From Candidatus Gastranaerophilales bacterium (GTDB taxonomy: Bacteria > Cyanobacteriota > Vampirovibrionia > Gastranaerophilales > Gastranaerophilaceae): a DNA stretch of 33,525 nt. The notes below the pieces were generated by a model. The model was not told the DNA's origin, did not search any database, and was given only the letters and a program-made list of their open reading frames with translations. How positions within the stretch are numbered: position 1 is the stretch's first letter; the number at the start of each line of letters is the position of its first letter. The position numbers were made by a program, and so were the translations under genes. Of this stretch, positions 16,775-26,207 are shown piece after piece. The stretch is taken from the NCBI GenBank assembly GCA_016282705.1, contig JAEELO010000050.1:1-33525 (forward strand), written 5' to 3'.

Positions 16775-17834
16775 TTAATCTTTTGGTCTTAAATTGCCTG
16801 GTAATATACAATTTGGTGAATTAAATATATCATTTTTCACTATTTCCGCATACTTGCTATATTCAGGATGCGAAGGCAAAAATACAGCCATATTATCATA
16901 ATCATATGCCATTTTTGCGTTGTACCAAGGACGGTATTCGGAATAATTGGCAGTAACATTGTATTTATTTGCCAGCTTTTGAAATGCAATCATTTCCTGA
17001 TAATTTATTTTATGAACAACAAAATTTACGGCTATTGTTTCTATTTCTTTGTTATCACGTTTCTTTACCAGCCATTCAAGATTTTTTATTACTTTTTTAA
17101 AATCCTTATGACCTGTTCTGAATATCTTATCATGCGTTTCTTCCGTTGCAGAATGCAAAGATATAGCAATATTTTGGACTCTGTTTGATAAATGATATAA
17201 ATGATAAGTTAAAGGAGTTAAATTTATTCCGTTTGTCCATATATCAAACTTTAATTTAGGATACATTTTTCCTGCTTCAATAATAAGTTTTTTACACACA
17301 GGAGAACAAAAAACATCGCCCAATCCATTCAAGCCCTTTTAGCAAAGATAATATCTTCGGGATAAATGTATTAAAATAAAAATCTTTATCTTTTTTCTCC
17401 ATTTTATATATGGCATCTCGGCAGGTTATACATTTTGCATTACAAAATTTATCAACCTGAACACAGATTTTCTTAGGATATTGGGCAGTTTCATTTAATT
17501 TTTCAATTTCTTCTTTTGTAAAGCAATGATTAGCAGGAGCTTTTAACCAATTATTATTACAGCATAATCCTAATTTGCAATGTTCATAATTGCATTGCAA
17601 AAGCTCTCTTCTGAATTGTTTTGCTTTTTCTCCGTTCCAAATATCATCAAATTCGGTTTCATATATATTTCCGATATGATATCTGTCCGTATATCCAGGA
17701 CAACAGACAAGAATACCGCCGCCCTCATCTACTTCAATTGTTTCCCAAGGTCTTGAACAAACATAATTAAAAGAATTCGCCTGATAAAATGCTTCAAGAA
17801 ATATCCTATTTGAATTTTCCTGTGATTCGTTCAT
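16775..17834 (-). pseudogene. radical SAM/SPASM protein interrupted by a +1 frameshift
   Basis: Two abutting frames together make one protein of about 353 residues. The first (17834 down to about 17337) has an N-terminal SPASM-like Cys-rich region (C26, C44, C45, C81, C86, C91, with CSRPW and IGNI-x-DIWN blocks) followed by the radical SAM motif CNAKCITC (C131, C135, C138). The second (about 17332 down to 16775) continues with NGLGDVFCSP, the expected post-cluster strand, and the rest of the barrel. Removing one base from the A4G3 run at 17334-17340 (minus strand) restores LKGLNGLGDVF. It could be a true pseudogene, a sequencing or assembly error, or slippage. The SPASM domain precedes the core, an order seen in glycan-locus radical SAM proteins. 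It follows the COG3581 gene by 25 bases, with GGAAGG before its ATG. Confidence 0.85.
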
Positions 17835-17859
17835 TTAATTACCTTCCATTTTTTAACGT

Positions 17860-18993
17860 TTAGACAGAAGTTGCTTGCTGTTCTTTTTTTCTTTTATAAA
17901 GTTTTCTGCGGCGCATTAAATCTACAAACGCTTCTAATCTGGTAATATAACCTGCCCTGCCTGTTTGCTCATCCAATATTAATGTTAATATCGGGATTTC
18001 ACAATTTTCTCTCATCGTCGGGAATATATTTTGAGACATAATTTCAGGCATACAGGTAAACGGACTTACATGTATTATACCATCCGTACCTTTTTCATTA
18101 GCGAAAGCAACATCGCTGACTGATTCAAGTGCATCACCGCCGATATCACGCATCAAGTATGGTTTTGCCATTCTGGTAGCACGTTCTAAGTGAGTTTCAC
18201 CTTTTTTAAACGCTTTCGGGATAATTGCATCTCTCAAAAATCCTGATACGGTAAGGCTTCTTCTTGTTTGAACTCCCATTCTTCCGAGCTCTTTTTCTAT
18301 ATTCTGATTAGAAAACGGGTCTTGAACAAGAAATATTTCGCCTGTTATATCAACATGTAAAACATCTCTGTTTTCATCTATTTCTGTTTTCTTAATTTCA
18401 GCTGAAGCCTCTTGTTCTGCGCCTTTAAGCTCCGAGGTTCTATTTGCATTCATTATTATGGATAATGCTTTATTATAATGTTTCTCAGCAGTACCAACTA
18501 CAACTTCTCTTGCCCTGTAGTATGAAAACAGATTTTCTATTCTGTCTAATATAAACATTTTTCTGACAGCTATATTTATAGCTTTTATGATAGGAACAGG
18601 ACTTTTAGAACCCGACAGTTCCACCAAGAAATTGTACATTCCCTTAAAGCCGTCATAAAGCTGCAATTCAATATACTTATCTTCGCAGCCCATATCCTTC
18701 ATTATGTTTTTAATACTTTGACCATATTCTCCGAGTCTGCATATTCCGGGAGAAGAAATCATCGCAACATAGTCAGCTCCGTTTTCAAGTGCTTGCAAAA
18801 AATTACCCAATACAAGTTTATATGGCAGGCAAATAGAATCAGGACTGTGAACAGAAGCCATTTCCAATGTCTTTTTACTGGTTCTTGGGGGAACTACAGG
18901 TTCTATTCCGAGTTTTCTGAGTGCTGATGCCCACGCTATATATACATTTCCCATATGAGGAAATGCAACTTTTATTGGTCTGGCATTTTTCAC
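17860..18993 (-). CDS. COG3581/DUF2229 2-hydroxyacyl-CoA dehydratase activase-related protein
   Basis: A 377-residue protein of the CoA-protein-activase-related family (COG3581), distantly related to 2-hydroxyglutaryl-CoA dehydratase subunits. It begins with the conserved KVAFPHMGN-Y block and has three spaced cysteines likely to bind a 4Fe-4S cluster: Cys55 (SICLPYK), Cys85 (GICRLGEYG) and one in HVSPFTCMPE near residue 312. ILDEQTG-x-AG-x-x-TRLEAFVDL follows near the C-terminus. Members are usually adjacent to a COG3580 partner and a BadF/HgdC-type ATPase, and neither is present here. The start is GTG; the nearby ATG at 18986 is in another frame. It begins 6 bases after the helix-turn-helix gene. 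Substrate unknown. Confidence 0.88.
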   Translation of the reverse strand: MKNARPIKVAFPHMGNVYIAWASALRKLGIEPVVPPRTSKKTLEMASVHSPDSICLPYKLVLGNFLQALENGADYVAMISSPGICRLGEYGQSIKNIMKDMGCEDKYIELQLYDGFKGMYNFLVELSGSKSPVPIIKAINIAVRKMFILDRIENLFSYYRAREVVVGTAEKHYNKALSIIMNANRTSELKGAEQEASAEIKKTEIDENRDVLHVDITGEIFLVQDPFSNQNIEKELGRMGVQTRRSLTVSGFLRDAIIPKAFKKGETHLERATRMAKPYLMRDIGGDALESVSDVAFANEKGTDGIIHVSPFTCMPEIMSQNIFPTMRENCEIPILTLILDEQTGRAGYITRLEAFVDLMRRRKLYKRKKEQQATSV

Positions 18994-18999
18994 GGCAAA

Positions 19000-19599
19000 C
19001 TACACCTTTAAAAGATAACCGCCGTTATCAGCATTTTGCAATATGTCCTCATTAAGTTTGCTTCTGAGATTTTTAATATATTTATATACATAATCTCTCG
19101 GCAATTCTAATATTTTTGCCAAATCTTTTGCATAAACAATTGAATTTTTATTTGATAAGAAATAGTCAAAAACCAACTGTTCACGTGCTGTTAATGCTTT
19201 TTTGAAAGAATAATTGAAGTTATCTTGAATAAGCTCTTGCTTCTTTATTTCTTTAGCTTTTGGAGTTTCTTTCTTCTTTGGTGCTGCAGATGGAGCATTT
19301 AATACTTTTTTTGCAATATCCTGAATTTTTTCTGCAGGTTTTACTTCTTTTTTCTCTTTAATTTCTTTTTCTTTATTAAAAGACTTAATTGCTAAAGTCT
19401 GTATTTTTTCTGTTTTCGGTGTATATTTTTCTGTTGACATTGAATTTAATGATCTTAACATAACACTGTCAACTAAACTATCATCATGTTTTTCTTCCTG
19501 AATAACTTTACCTAATCTTGCCGCATATTCTTCAAGCGTAATGCGTTCTAATGAGCTTCTCCACTTACGGATTTCTTCTTTGCTCAAATATTCGCTCAT
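19000..19599 (-). CDS. putative winged-helix DNA-binding protein with N-terminal conserved helix and charged linker
   Basis: A 199-residue protein in three parts. Residues 1-45 form a helical module (LSKEEIRKWRSSLERITLEEYAARLG). Residues about 60-130 are a Lys/Glu/Pro/Ala-rich linker. Residues 135-199 look like a winged helix of OmpR C-terminal style: LTAREQLVFDYFLSNKN, a recognition-helix-like RDYVYKYIKNLRSKL, and a terminal hairpin NADNGGYLLKV. There is no receiver domain. It is probably a transcription factor but I cannot name a family. It leads an operon with the COG3581 and radical SAM genes and has AAGGAG 10 bases before its ATG. It may sense a state that controls those enzymes, which is inference. 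Confidence 0.75.
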   Translation of the reverse strand: MSEYLSKEEIRKWRSSLERITLEEYAARLGKVIQEEKHDDSLVDSVMLRSLNSMSTEKYTPKTEKIQTLAIKSFNKEKEIKEKKEVKPAEKIQDIAKKVLNAPSAAPKKKETPKAKEIKKQELIQDNFNYSFKKALTAREQLVFDYFLSNKNSIVYAKDLAKILELPRDYVYKYIKNLRSKLNEDILQNADNGGYLLKV

Positions 19600-19811
19600 A
19601 CCTGTAAATCTCCTTGACTCTGAATCGTTAAACTGTTTAGGGATTATTAAAAACTTATTTGAATTTGATATATAATCTAACCGCCAAAGTGGTTTTTATT
19701 AATCTCTGTTCTCTACTGTTTTTAATTTATCACAAATTTCAATTAAAATCCTAAAATATTTTGTAATTTAAATAAAGTTTTACAAATTCAATTTGTACAC
19801 TTTTTAATTTC

Positions 19812-19848
19812 AAAAAAAATACCAATGAAGAATATTGGTATTTTTTTT
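19812..19848. terminator. intrinsic terminator of gpmI (bidirectional form)
   Basis: Arms AAAAAAAATACCAAT (19812-19826) and ATTGGTATTTTTTTT (19834-19848) pair perfectly around a 7-base loop. It lies about 20 bases past the gpmI stop on the minus strand. Confidence 0.9.
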
Positions 19849-19867
19849 AGTATTAATAATATATATA

Positions 19868-21388
19868 TTAATGTTTAATTAATGTCTCACCTGTCATTTC
19901 TTCGGGTTTTTTAATTCCCATAATATCCAGCACGGTAGGTGCAATATCACATAATGCACCTGTTTGTTTTAAAGTAACATTTCCGGCATTCATAACAAAT
20001 AACGGAACAGGATTTGTAGTATGAGCGGTATACGGTGCATGTGTTGTTTTATCCTCCATATATTCCGCATTACCGTGGTCAGCTGTTAATATTACAGCTA
20101 CACCTTTTTCTTTTGCCTTCGCTACGATTTTACCTACACATGTATCTACCGTTTCACATGCTTTAACTGCAGCTTCCATAACACCGGTATGACCTACCAT
20201 GTCGGGATTTGCAAAATTCACAAGAACAAACCCGTATTCATCATTATCTAATGCCTTTAGAACCTCATTACATACGGCAGGAGCACTCATCTCAGGCTGT
20301 AAATCATACGTTGCAACCTTTGGTGAATTTATCAAAACTCGTGTTTCCAGCTTATTAGGTTCATCAATACCTCCGTTAAAGAAAAACGTAACGTGAGCAT
20401 ATTTCTCTGTTTCAGCGGTTCTGAATTGTTTTACACCGTTTTTATCAAGCCATTCACCCAATATATTTGTTAACGGCTGCGGTTCAAAAGCAACAGGGAA
20501 CGGGAATGTAACATCATATTGTTTAAAAGTTACGTAGTATATATTTTTTCTTACTGCTTTTCTTTTAAATCCGTCAAAATCTGTAAAATTAATTGCTTTT
20601 GATATTTCCCTTGCTCTATCAGGTCTGAAATTAAAGAAAATAATAGCATCGTTATCCTGAATTCTTGAGTTTGGAACATTAATTGCAGTAGGTACAACAA
20701 ATTCATCCGTTACATCTTGTTCATAAGAAGCTTTAACCGCTTCAACGGCAGAATCAGCATGATTGCCTTCACCAAGCAATAACATATTGTATGCTTTTTC
20801 AACTCTATCCCAACGGTTATCTCTGTCCATAGCATAATATCTGCCTGAAACTGAAGCCACAGGAGGAAGTCCTGCTTCTTTCAGCTTCGCTTCAACCGTT
20901 TCTAAAAATCCCACAGCACTCTTAGGCGGTGTATCTCTGCCGTCTAAAAAAGCATGAAGATAAACTTTTGTGAGTTTTTGCTGTTTCGCAAATTCTATTA
21001 ATGCAAGTATGTGGTCTAAAGAACTGTGGACACCGCCGGTTGATACCAAACCGAACATATGCAGCGCCGAATTATTTTTCTTAACATGTTCAACGGCATT
21101 TAAAAATTTCTCATTTTTATAAAAATCGCCATCTTTTATTGATTTATTAATTCTTGTTAAGTCTTGATAAACAATTCTTCCGGCACCTATATTTAAATGT
21201 CCGACCTCGGAATTGCCCATTTGTCCGTCAGGTAAACCAACGTGTTCCCCATCTGCGTATATTTGTATATTTTTTTCTTCTTTGTAAAATTTGTCCATAT
21301 TAGGAGTTTTTGCAACCTTTGTTGCATCTTTAGGACTGTCATTGCTTATTCCCCAACCGTCCATTATACAAAGTAAAACTCTTTTCAT
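19868..21388 (-). CDS. gpmI: 2,3-bisphosphoglycerate-independent phosphoglycerate mutase
   Basis: Interconverts 3- and 2-phosphoglycerate in glycolysis, using two manganese ions. The 506-residue length is normal. Catalytic Ser60 lies in GQMGNSEVGHLNIGAGR, Asp10 in IMDGWG, and further metal ligands in FLDGRDTPP, ANPDMVGHTG, LTADHGNAE and APYTAHTTNPVP. GGGAG lies 6 bases upstream of the ATG. It is monocistronic with its own terminator, and divergent from gatC across 108 bases. A plausible promoter (TTGATT, 17 bases, TAATAA) occupies 21418-21446 on the minus strand. Confidence 0.98.
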   Translation of the reverse strand: MKRVLLCIMDGWGISNDSPKDATKVAKTPNMDKFYKEEKNIQIYADGEHVGLPDGQMGNSEVGHLNIGAGRIVYQDLTRINKSIKDGDFYKNEKFLNAVEHVKKNNSALHMFGLVSTGGVHSSLDHILALIEFAKQQKLTKVYLHAFLDGRDTPPKSAVGFLETVEAKLKEAGLPPVASVSGRYYAMDRDNRWDRVEKAYNMLLLGEGNHADSAVEAVKASYEQDVTDEFVVPTAINVPNSRIQDNDAIIFFNFRPDRAREISKAINFTDFDGFKRKAVRKNIYYVTFKQYDVTFPFPVAFEPQPLTNILGEWLDKNGVKQFRTAETEKYAHVTFFFNGGIDEPNKLETRVLINSPKVATYDLQPEMSAPAVCNEVLKALDNDEYGFVLVNFANPDMVGHTGVMEAAVKACETVDTCVGKIVAKAKEKGVAVILTADHGNAEYMEDKTTHAPYTAHTTNPVPLFVMNAGNVTLKQTGALCDIAPTVLDIMGIKKPEEMTGETLIKH

Positions 21389-21417
21389 TTTTTCTCCCTT
21401 TATAAATATCTATAGTT

Positions 21418-21446
21418 TTATTATCCGATAAAAAAATTAAAATCAA
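21418..21446 (-). promoter_or_regulatory. candidate gpmI promoter
   Basis: On the minus strand TTGATT (21446-21441), a 17-base spacer and TAATAA (21423-21418), about 30 bases upstream of the gpmI ATG. The AT-rich context makes a chance match possible. Confidence 0.45.
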
Positions 21447-21496
21447 TATAAAAAATACTCTGATTATGATAAAATTTTATTAATTGGAGGAAGACC

Positions 21497-21778
21497 ATGA
21501 TAAGTACCGATGATGTAAAACATGTTGCAAAACTTGCAAGATTAGAACTTACGGATGAAGAAATTAATAAATATTCAAAACAGTTAGGCGATATTCTAAA
21601 ATATGTCGAACAGATGAATGAAGTTGATACAACAGGCATTGAACCAATGCCTCATGCAATTCCCGTTTATAATGTTATGCGTGAAGATGTTGTAAAATAC
21701 GAACAAACAAAAGAAGAATTAATGGCAAATGCTCCGTATGAAGAAGACGGATTTTTCAGAGTACCTAAAATTAATTAA
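21497..21778 (+). CDS. gatC: aspartyl/glutamyl-tRNA amidotransferase subunit C
   Basis: A 93-residue GatC, the small chain that holds GatA and GatB together in the amidotransferase making Gln-tRNA-Gln and/or Asn-tRNA-Asn. It has the family's VKHVAKLARLELTDEEI start, the QLGDILKYVEQMNEVDT segment and the C-terminal FFRVPKI. GGAGGAAGACC precedes the ATG, a strong ribosome site. gatA and gatB are not adjacent. Instead pyrG follows after 18 bases, probably in the same transcript. Confidence 0.96.
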   Translation: MISTDDVKHVAKLARLELTDEEINKYSKQLGDILKYVEQMNEVDTTGIEPMPHAIPVYNVMREDVVKYEQTKEELMANAPYEEDGFFRVPKIN

Positions 21779-21796
21779 TAAGAATAGAGGGATTTA

Positions 21797-23431
21797 ATGA
21801 GCACAAAATATATTTTCGTTACAGGCGGTGTTGTATCTTCATTAGGGAAAGGGATTGTAGCAGCATCTCTCGGTCGATTATTAAAAGCAAGAGGATTCAG
21901 TGTTGTTATACAAAAATTTGACCCTTATATAAACGTAGACCCCGGAACAATGAGTCCATTCCAACACGGAGAAGTATTTGTAACGGATGATGGTGCTGAA
22001 ACAGACTTAGATTTAGGACATTATGAAAGATTTACTGATACAAATCTCGGTAAAATCAACAATGTAACTTCGGGAAGCATATATCAAACCGTTATTAACA
22101 AAGAAAGACACGGTGATTATTTAGGTGCTACCGTACAAACAATTCCTCACATAACAAATGAAATTAAATCAAGAATTAAAAAAGCCACACAGCAATTTAA
22201 ACCTGATTTTATTATTGCAGAAATCGGCGGTACTATAGGTGATATTGAAAGTTTACCGTTTATTGAAGCAATAAGACAATTCCGTTCAGAAACAGGATTT
22301 GGCAACAGTATTTCAATTCACGTAACTTTACTGCCCTATTTACCGACTTCGGGCGAATTAAAAACGAAACCGTCACAGCATAGCGTTACAAATTTGAGAA
22401 GCTACGGTATTCAGCCTGAAATATTAGTTTGCAGAACAGCAAAACCGATTCCGAAAAAGGAAAAAGAAAAGCTGGCATTATTCTGCTCTGTACCCAAAGA
22501 TGCAGTTATTGAATGCCGTGATATGAAAAGCATTTATGAGGTTCCATTGGCACTTGAAGAACAAAATATGGCAGGTGTTGTACTTCAAAGACTATTTATG
22601 AACGATGTAAAACCCGATTTAGAAGATTGGAAAAGACTCGTACAAACAATCAAAAGTCCTGAAAAGACTATAAAAATAGCTATTGCCGGCAAATATACAA
22701 AATTATCTGATGCATATATTTCAGTTGTTGAATCTTTAAAACACGCAGGCTATGCTAACAAAGCCCAAATAGATATTAAATGGATTAATTCAGAAGACTG
22801 CGTTGAATATGAAAAAGCAAAAGAAGCGTTAGCAGATGTAGACGGGTTAGTTGTTCCGGGAGGATTTGGCATAAGAGGTATAGAAGGAAAGTTAAACGTA
22901 ATCAGATATGCGAGAGAAAATAACCTCCCGTTCTTAGGATTATGTTTAGGTATGCAATGTGCAGTTATCGAATATGCCCGTAATGTTGTAGGGTTAAAAG
23001 ATGCAAATTCTATGGAATTCAATGAAAATACACCATATCCTGTCATAGATTTAATGACAGAACAAAAGAATGTTGAAGGATATGGCGGAACAATGAGATT
23101 AGGTCAATACGAATGCCGTATAAAACATGGTACAAAAGCTGAAAAGGCATACGGTACAGATGTAATATATGAACGTCACCGTCACAGATATGAAGTTAAC
23201 AATGAATACAGACAATTAATTGCTGATAAAGGTCTTGTATTCTCAGGTCTTTCTCCTGACGGAATGTTATGTGAAATGATTGAATTACCAAAAAATGATT
23301 GGTTTGTGGCATGCCAGTTCCATCCTGAATTCAAATCAAGACCTGAAAGACCACACCCATTATTTGCAGGTTTAATTGATGCTGCAAATAAAAATATAGA
23401 AGCAAAAAGCAAAAAATTAGCAAGTGTATAA
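21797..23431 (+). CDS. pyrG: CTP synthase
   Basis: Makes CTP from UTP, ATP and glutamine. The 544-residue protein has the N-terminal synthetase domain ([40 protein letters not shown]-type blocks, [12 protein letters not shown]). The C-terminal class I glutaminase has its nucleophile Cys in [14 protein letters not shown], and catalytic His and Glu in [11 protein letters not shown]. Length and motifs are fully normal. GAGGGA lies 6 bases upstream of the ATG. It ends tail-to-tail with era, only 15 bases apart and with no clear hairpin between. Confidence 0.98.
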   Translation: MSTKYIFVTGGVVSSLGKGIVAASLGRLLKARGFSVVIQKFDPYINVDPGTMSPFQHGEVFVTDDGAETDLDLGHYERFTDTNLGKINNVTSGSIYQTVINKERHGDYLGATVQTIPHITNEIKSRIKKATQQFKPDFIIAEIGGTIGDIESLPFIEAIRQFRSETGFGNSISIHVTLLPYLPTSGELKTKPSQHSVTNLRSYGIQPEILVCRTAKPIPKKEKEKLALFCSVPKDAVIECRDMKSIYEVPLALEEQNMAGVVLQRLFMNDVKPDLEDWKRLVQTIKSPEKTIKIAIAGKYTKLSDAYISVVESLKHAGYANKAQIDIKWINSEDCVEYEKAKEALADVDGLVVPGGFGIRGIEGKLNVIRYARENNLPFLGLCLGMQCAVIEYARNVVGLKDANSMEFNENTPYPVIDLMTEQKNVEGYGGTMRLGQYECRIKHGTKAEKAYGTDVIYERHRHRYEVNNEYRQLIADKGLVFSGLSPDGMLCEMIELPKNDWFVACQFHPEFKSRPERPHPLFAGLIDAANKNIEAKSKKLASV

Positions 23432-23446
23432 TGAAATAGTAAAATT

Positions 23447-24334
23447 CTAGTACATTTTATCCATATCTTTGGATTTTTTGCGCCAGTCTTTTATTACTTT
23501 TACTTGCAAGTCCAAAAATACCTTTTTACCGGCTGTTTCTTCTATTTCTTTACGGGCTTCGGTGCCGATTTTTTTCAACATTGAAGCATTTTTGCCTATT
23601 ATTATGCCTTTTTGCGTATCGTGTTCAACTATAATTTGGGCTTCTATTCTGTCCAAATTATTTTTTTCTTCATAATTTTCTATAACAACGGCAACACTAT
23701 GAGGTACTTCATCGTGAGTATATAAAAGAATTTTTTCTCTTATCAATTCTCTTGCAATATTTCTCATTGTTTCATCTGTTATTTCGTCATCCTCGTAGAC
23801 TTTTTCTCCGGCGGGAAGTTTTCTTACTATATTTTTTATTAAAGTATCAAAATTTCTGCCTGTTTTTGCAGATATTTTTATACAAGGATAGTTTGTTTCA
23901 AAAAGTGTTTTATATGTTAAAAGATTTTCTTCGCGTTTTTTTATATCTTTTATAAGATCATATTTATTTACAACAATAAGCATATCGCCTTTATAATCTT
24001 TTAAAACATTTTCAACTATCCATTTGTCGCCTCTGCCTGCCGTTGTAGAACCGTCTACAACAAACAAGACCAAATCCACATCAGGAATGGCACTTTTTGC
24101 CTCATCAACCAGACATTCACCAAGTTTATCAACGGGTTTATGAATTCCGGGTGTATCAACAAAAACTATCTGAGCTTCTTCTGTTGTAAGAATTCCGTTT
24201 ATTCTTCTTCTCGTTGTTTGAGCTTTATTTGTCGCAATTGCAATTTTTTGACCTATAAATCTGTTTAATATTGTGGACTTACCTACATTAGGTCTGCCGA
24301 TTATTGCAACATATCCGAATTTAAAGTGCTTCAT
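23447..24334 (-). CDS. era: GTPase Era
   Basis: A 295-residue ribosome-assembly GTPase that binds the 3' end of 16S rRNA. G-motifs are GRPNVGKST (G1), DTPGIHKP (G3), NKYD (G4) and SAKTG (G5). The C-terminal KH domain contains HDTQKGIIIGKNASMLKKIG. The ATG at 24332-24334 is chosen because AAAAGAG lies 5 bases upstream and Era proteins begin just before the G1 motif; a longer in-frame extension would lie inside the preceding gene. The ATG lies inside the last 14 bases of the CDF-CorC fusion gene, so the two are likely translationally coupled. Confidence 0.97.
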   Translation of the reverse strand: MKHFKFGYVAIIGRPNVGKSTILNRFIGQKIAIATNKAQTTRRRINGILTTEEAQIVFVDTPGIHKPVDKLGECLVDEAKSAIPDVDLVLFVVDGSTTAGRGDKWIVENVLKDYKGDMLIVVNKYDLIKDIKKREENLLTYKTLFETNYPCIKISAKTGRNFDTLIKNIVRKLPAGEKVYEDDEITDETMRNIARELIREKILLYTHDEVPHSVAVVIENYEEKNNLDRIEAQIIVEHDTQKGIIIGKNASMLKKIGTEARKEIEETAGKKVFLDLQVKVIKDWRKKSKDMDKMY

Positions 24335-26174
24335 CTTCGCTCTTTTCTTCTTCAGTCTGCTCTGTTTTATCAATAAACGGAGTATCTTTTTTCATAATTA
24401 ATCTTGAAATTCTTATACCATCCAATTCAATAACTTCAAACGTTAAATTTCTATCCTCAACTTTATCACCAATTTCAGGCTCTCTGCCGAGCAAACCGAA
24501 TACATATCCGCCTAAAGTTTGGAAATCTTCATTAGGTATATCCAAATCAAACTTTTCGTTAATATCTTCAATATTTATTTGTGACGATACATTTAAAGTA
24601 TTATCATCTATTTTAATAAGTTCAGGTGTAGGTGCTTCATCAAATTCATCATAAATTTCACCTACTATTTCTTCTATGATATCTTCAACAGTGACTATTC
24701 CTGCTATACCGCCATGTTCATCCACAACTGCCGCAATTTGATTTTTCGTTGCCGTAAAATCATTTAATAAATCACTTATAAATTTGTTTTCCGGAATAAT
24801 AAGTATTTCACGAGCAAGCGATTTTATTTCAAAACCTTCTTGTTCATATGTTTTATCTCTTAACGCACGAAGTGCATCTTTTGCATTTATAACACCTATC
24901 AGGTTATCAACCGTATCTTCATATACCGGAATACGTGTATGTCCTGATTCTATAATCAAATCTATTAAAGTATCAAGATTATCTTCGGCATCAACAAAAA
25001 CGACTTTTGGTCTCGGCACCATAATTTCTTTTACTACAGTCTGTGCAAATGAATAGAAATTAGAAAGCATATTCGCTTCATTATCATCCAGCACATCTAT
25101 CTTTTCGCCTTCTTCAATAATTTTATCAAATTTATTTTCCCAATTCTCTTCGGCATCATTTGTATCTATTTCAACAGACACATGAGAAATATTTTTTATA
25201 TTTTCTCTTATTTTTCTATCAAGCATTTCCGATATATCATCAGCTTCTTTAACTTGAATTTCAGGGTCAACGTCAATTTTAATATTTACTAACAGTCCTG
25301 AAGTTCCCATATCCATCGTTTTTAATTCTTTTACATTAGTTATGCCATGCAAATTTTCGGCTATTTGTTTAATTACTTCTTCTACTTGAGGCTGAGCAGA
25401 TAATCCTGTCAATAAATTTACATTATTTTTAAGCATATAAACGGCCAGAAATAACAGTAATAATGCAATTATACCTGAAGCAATACCATCCGGTATATGT
25501 GCAAGTCTTACAGGTAATACAAATTTAGAAAGTGTTACTGCTATAAATGCTATTATTACACCTAATAAAGCAACTACATCTTCATACCAAACGTACTTAG
25601 TTGTAGGAGTATTTATCTGATGAACATATTTTATTGATTTAATAAAATCTACAACAGGATTAACATGATTTTTTCCGGCTTCATCTATCACGGCACGAAC
25701 AGCACTTGTAACAGCCCAGCTTTCTGAACAAATACTTAATATAAGTATAACTGCAAGCATATGATAATGATTAATAAAATAAAAATCTTCCGCTGTAGGA
25801 TTTACAAGTTTATTATATGAACTTAATAAAGATACCAAGGAACCAAAAAACATCAATATGCAAGCAATTATTGTCCATATATTTGTTTCCAAACCGTGTC
25901 CGAACGGATGAACTCCATCAGCAGGTCTGGAACCTCGTTTTAACCCAACCATTAGACATATACTGTTGAAGGAATCAACACCTGAATGTACAGCCTCTGC
26001 AAACATTGCAGAACTTTTTGTAAGATACCAAGAAGCGAATTTAATTAATGTTATAAATACATTTGCAAGAAAAGCACGAACAACCGCTCCGAATTTTAAA
26101 TTTACATTATCTTTTTGCGTTCCCGCAGGGGTAATAAGTTCATTTTGCGTTTCCGCCACACTGTCTGATGTCAT
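24321..26174 (-). CDS. CDF cation transporter fused to CBS-pair and CorC/HlyC domains
   Basis: A 617-residue continuous frame joining two families. Residues about 25-255 are a cation diffusion facilitator membrane domain with metal-site residues His63 and Asp67 (AVHSGVDSFN), the RPADGVHPFGHG block typical of the SLC30A9-like branch, and Asp199 and Asp229 in later helices. Residues about 260-345 resemble the CDF cytoplasmic domain. Residues about 375-510 are a CBS pair (IMVPRPKVVFVD, HTRIPVYED, AAVVDEHGGIAGIVTVEDIIEEIVGEI). Residues about 520-600 are the CorC/HlyC C-terminal domain (LGGYVFGLLGREPEIGD). CorC/CNNM proteins normally carry a DUF21 membrane domain in place of the CDF. It likely exports divalent metal under nucleotide control. 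AAGG precedes the ATG, and it overlaps era by 14 bases. Confidence 0.9.
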   Translation of the reverse strand: MTSDSVAETQNELITPAGTQKDNVNLKFGAVVRAFLANVFITLIKFASWYLTKSSAMFAEAVHSGVDSFNSICLMVGLKRGSRPADGVHPFGHGLETNIWTIIACILMFFGSLVSLLSSYNKLVNPTAEDFYFINHYHMLAVILILSICSESWAVTSAVRAVIDEAGKNHVNPVVDFIKSIKYVHQINTPTTKYVWYEDVVALLGVIIAFIAVTLSKFVLPVRLAHIPDGIASGIIALLLLFLAVYMLKNNVNLLTGLSAQPQVEEVIKQIAENLHGITNVKELKTMDMGTSGLLVNIKIDVDPEIQVKEADDISEMLDRKIRENIKNISHVSVEIDTNDAEENWENKFDKIIEEGEKIDVLDDNEANMLSNFYSFAQTVVKEIMVPRPKVVFVDAEDNLDTLIDLIIESGHTRIPVYEDTVDNLIGVINAKDALRALRDKTYEQEGFEIKSLAREILIIPENKFISDLLNDFTATKNQIAAVVDEHGGIAGIVTVEDIIEEIVGEIYDEFDEAPTPELIKIDDNTLNVSSQINIEDINEKFDLDIPNEDFQTLGGYVFGLLGREPEIGDKVEDRNLTFEVIELDGIRISRLIMKKDTPFIDKTEQTEEEKSEDEAL

Positions 26175-26189
26175 TTTTTTCCTTGTTTG

Positions 26190-26204
26190 TCAGTAACTAA
26201 CTGA
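26190..26204. promoter_or_regulatory. palindrome at the predicted start of CDF-CorC transcription
   Basis: TCAGT-aacta-ACTGA, a perfect 5-bp inverted repeat about 15 bases upstream of the CDF-CorC ATG. It sits where transcription from the promoter at 26208-26236 should begin, so it could be an operator or a 5' hairpin. Confidence 0.35.
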
Positions 26205-26207
26205 ATA

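Noticed and set aside
18984-18986. ATG start for the COG3581 gene
   Set aside because: It is out of frame with the conserved KVAFPHMGN block; the in-frame start is the GTG at 18993.
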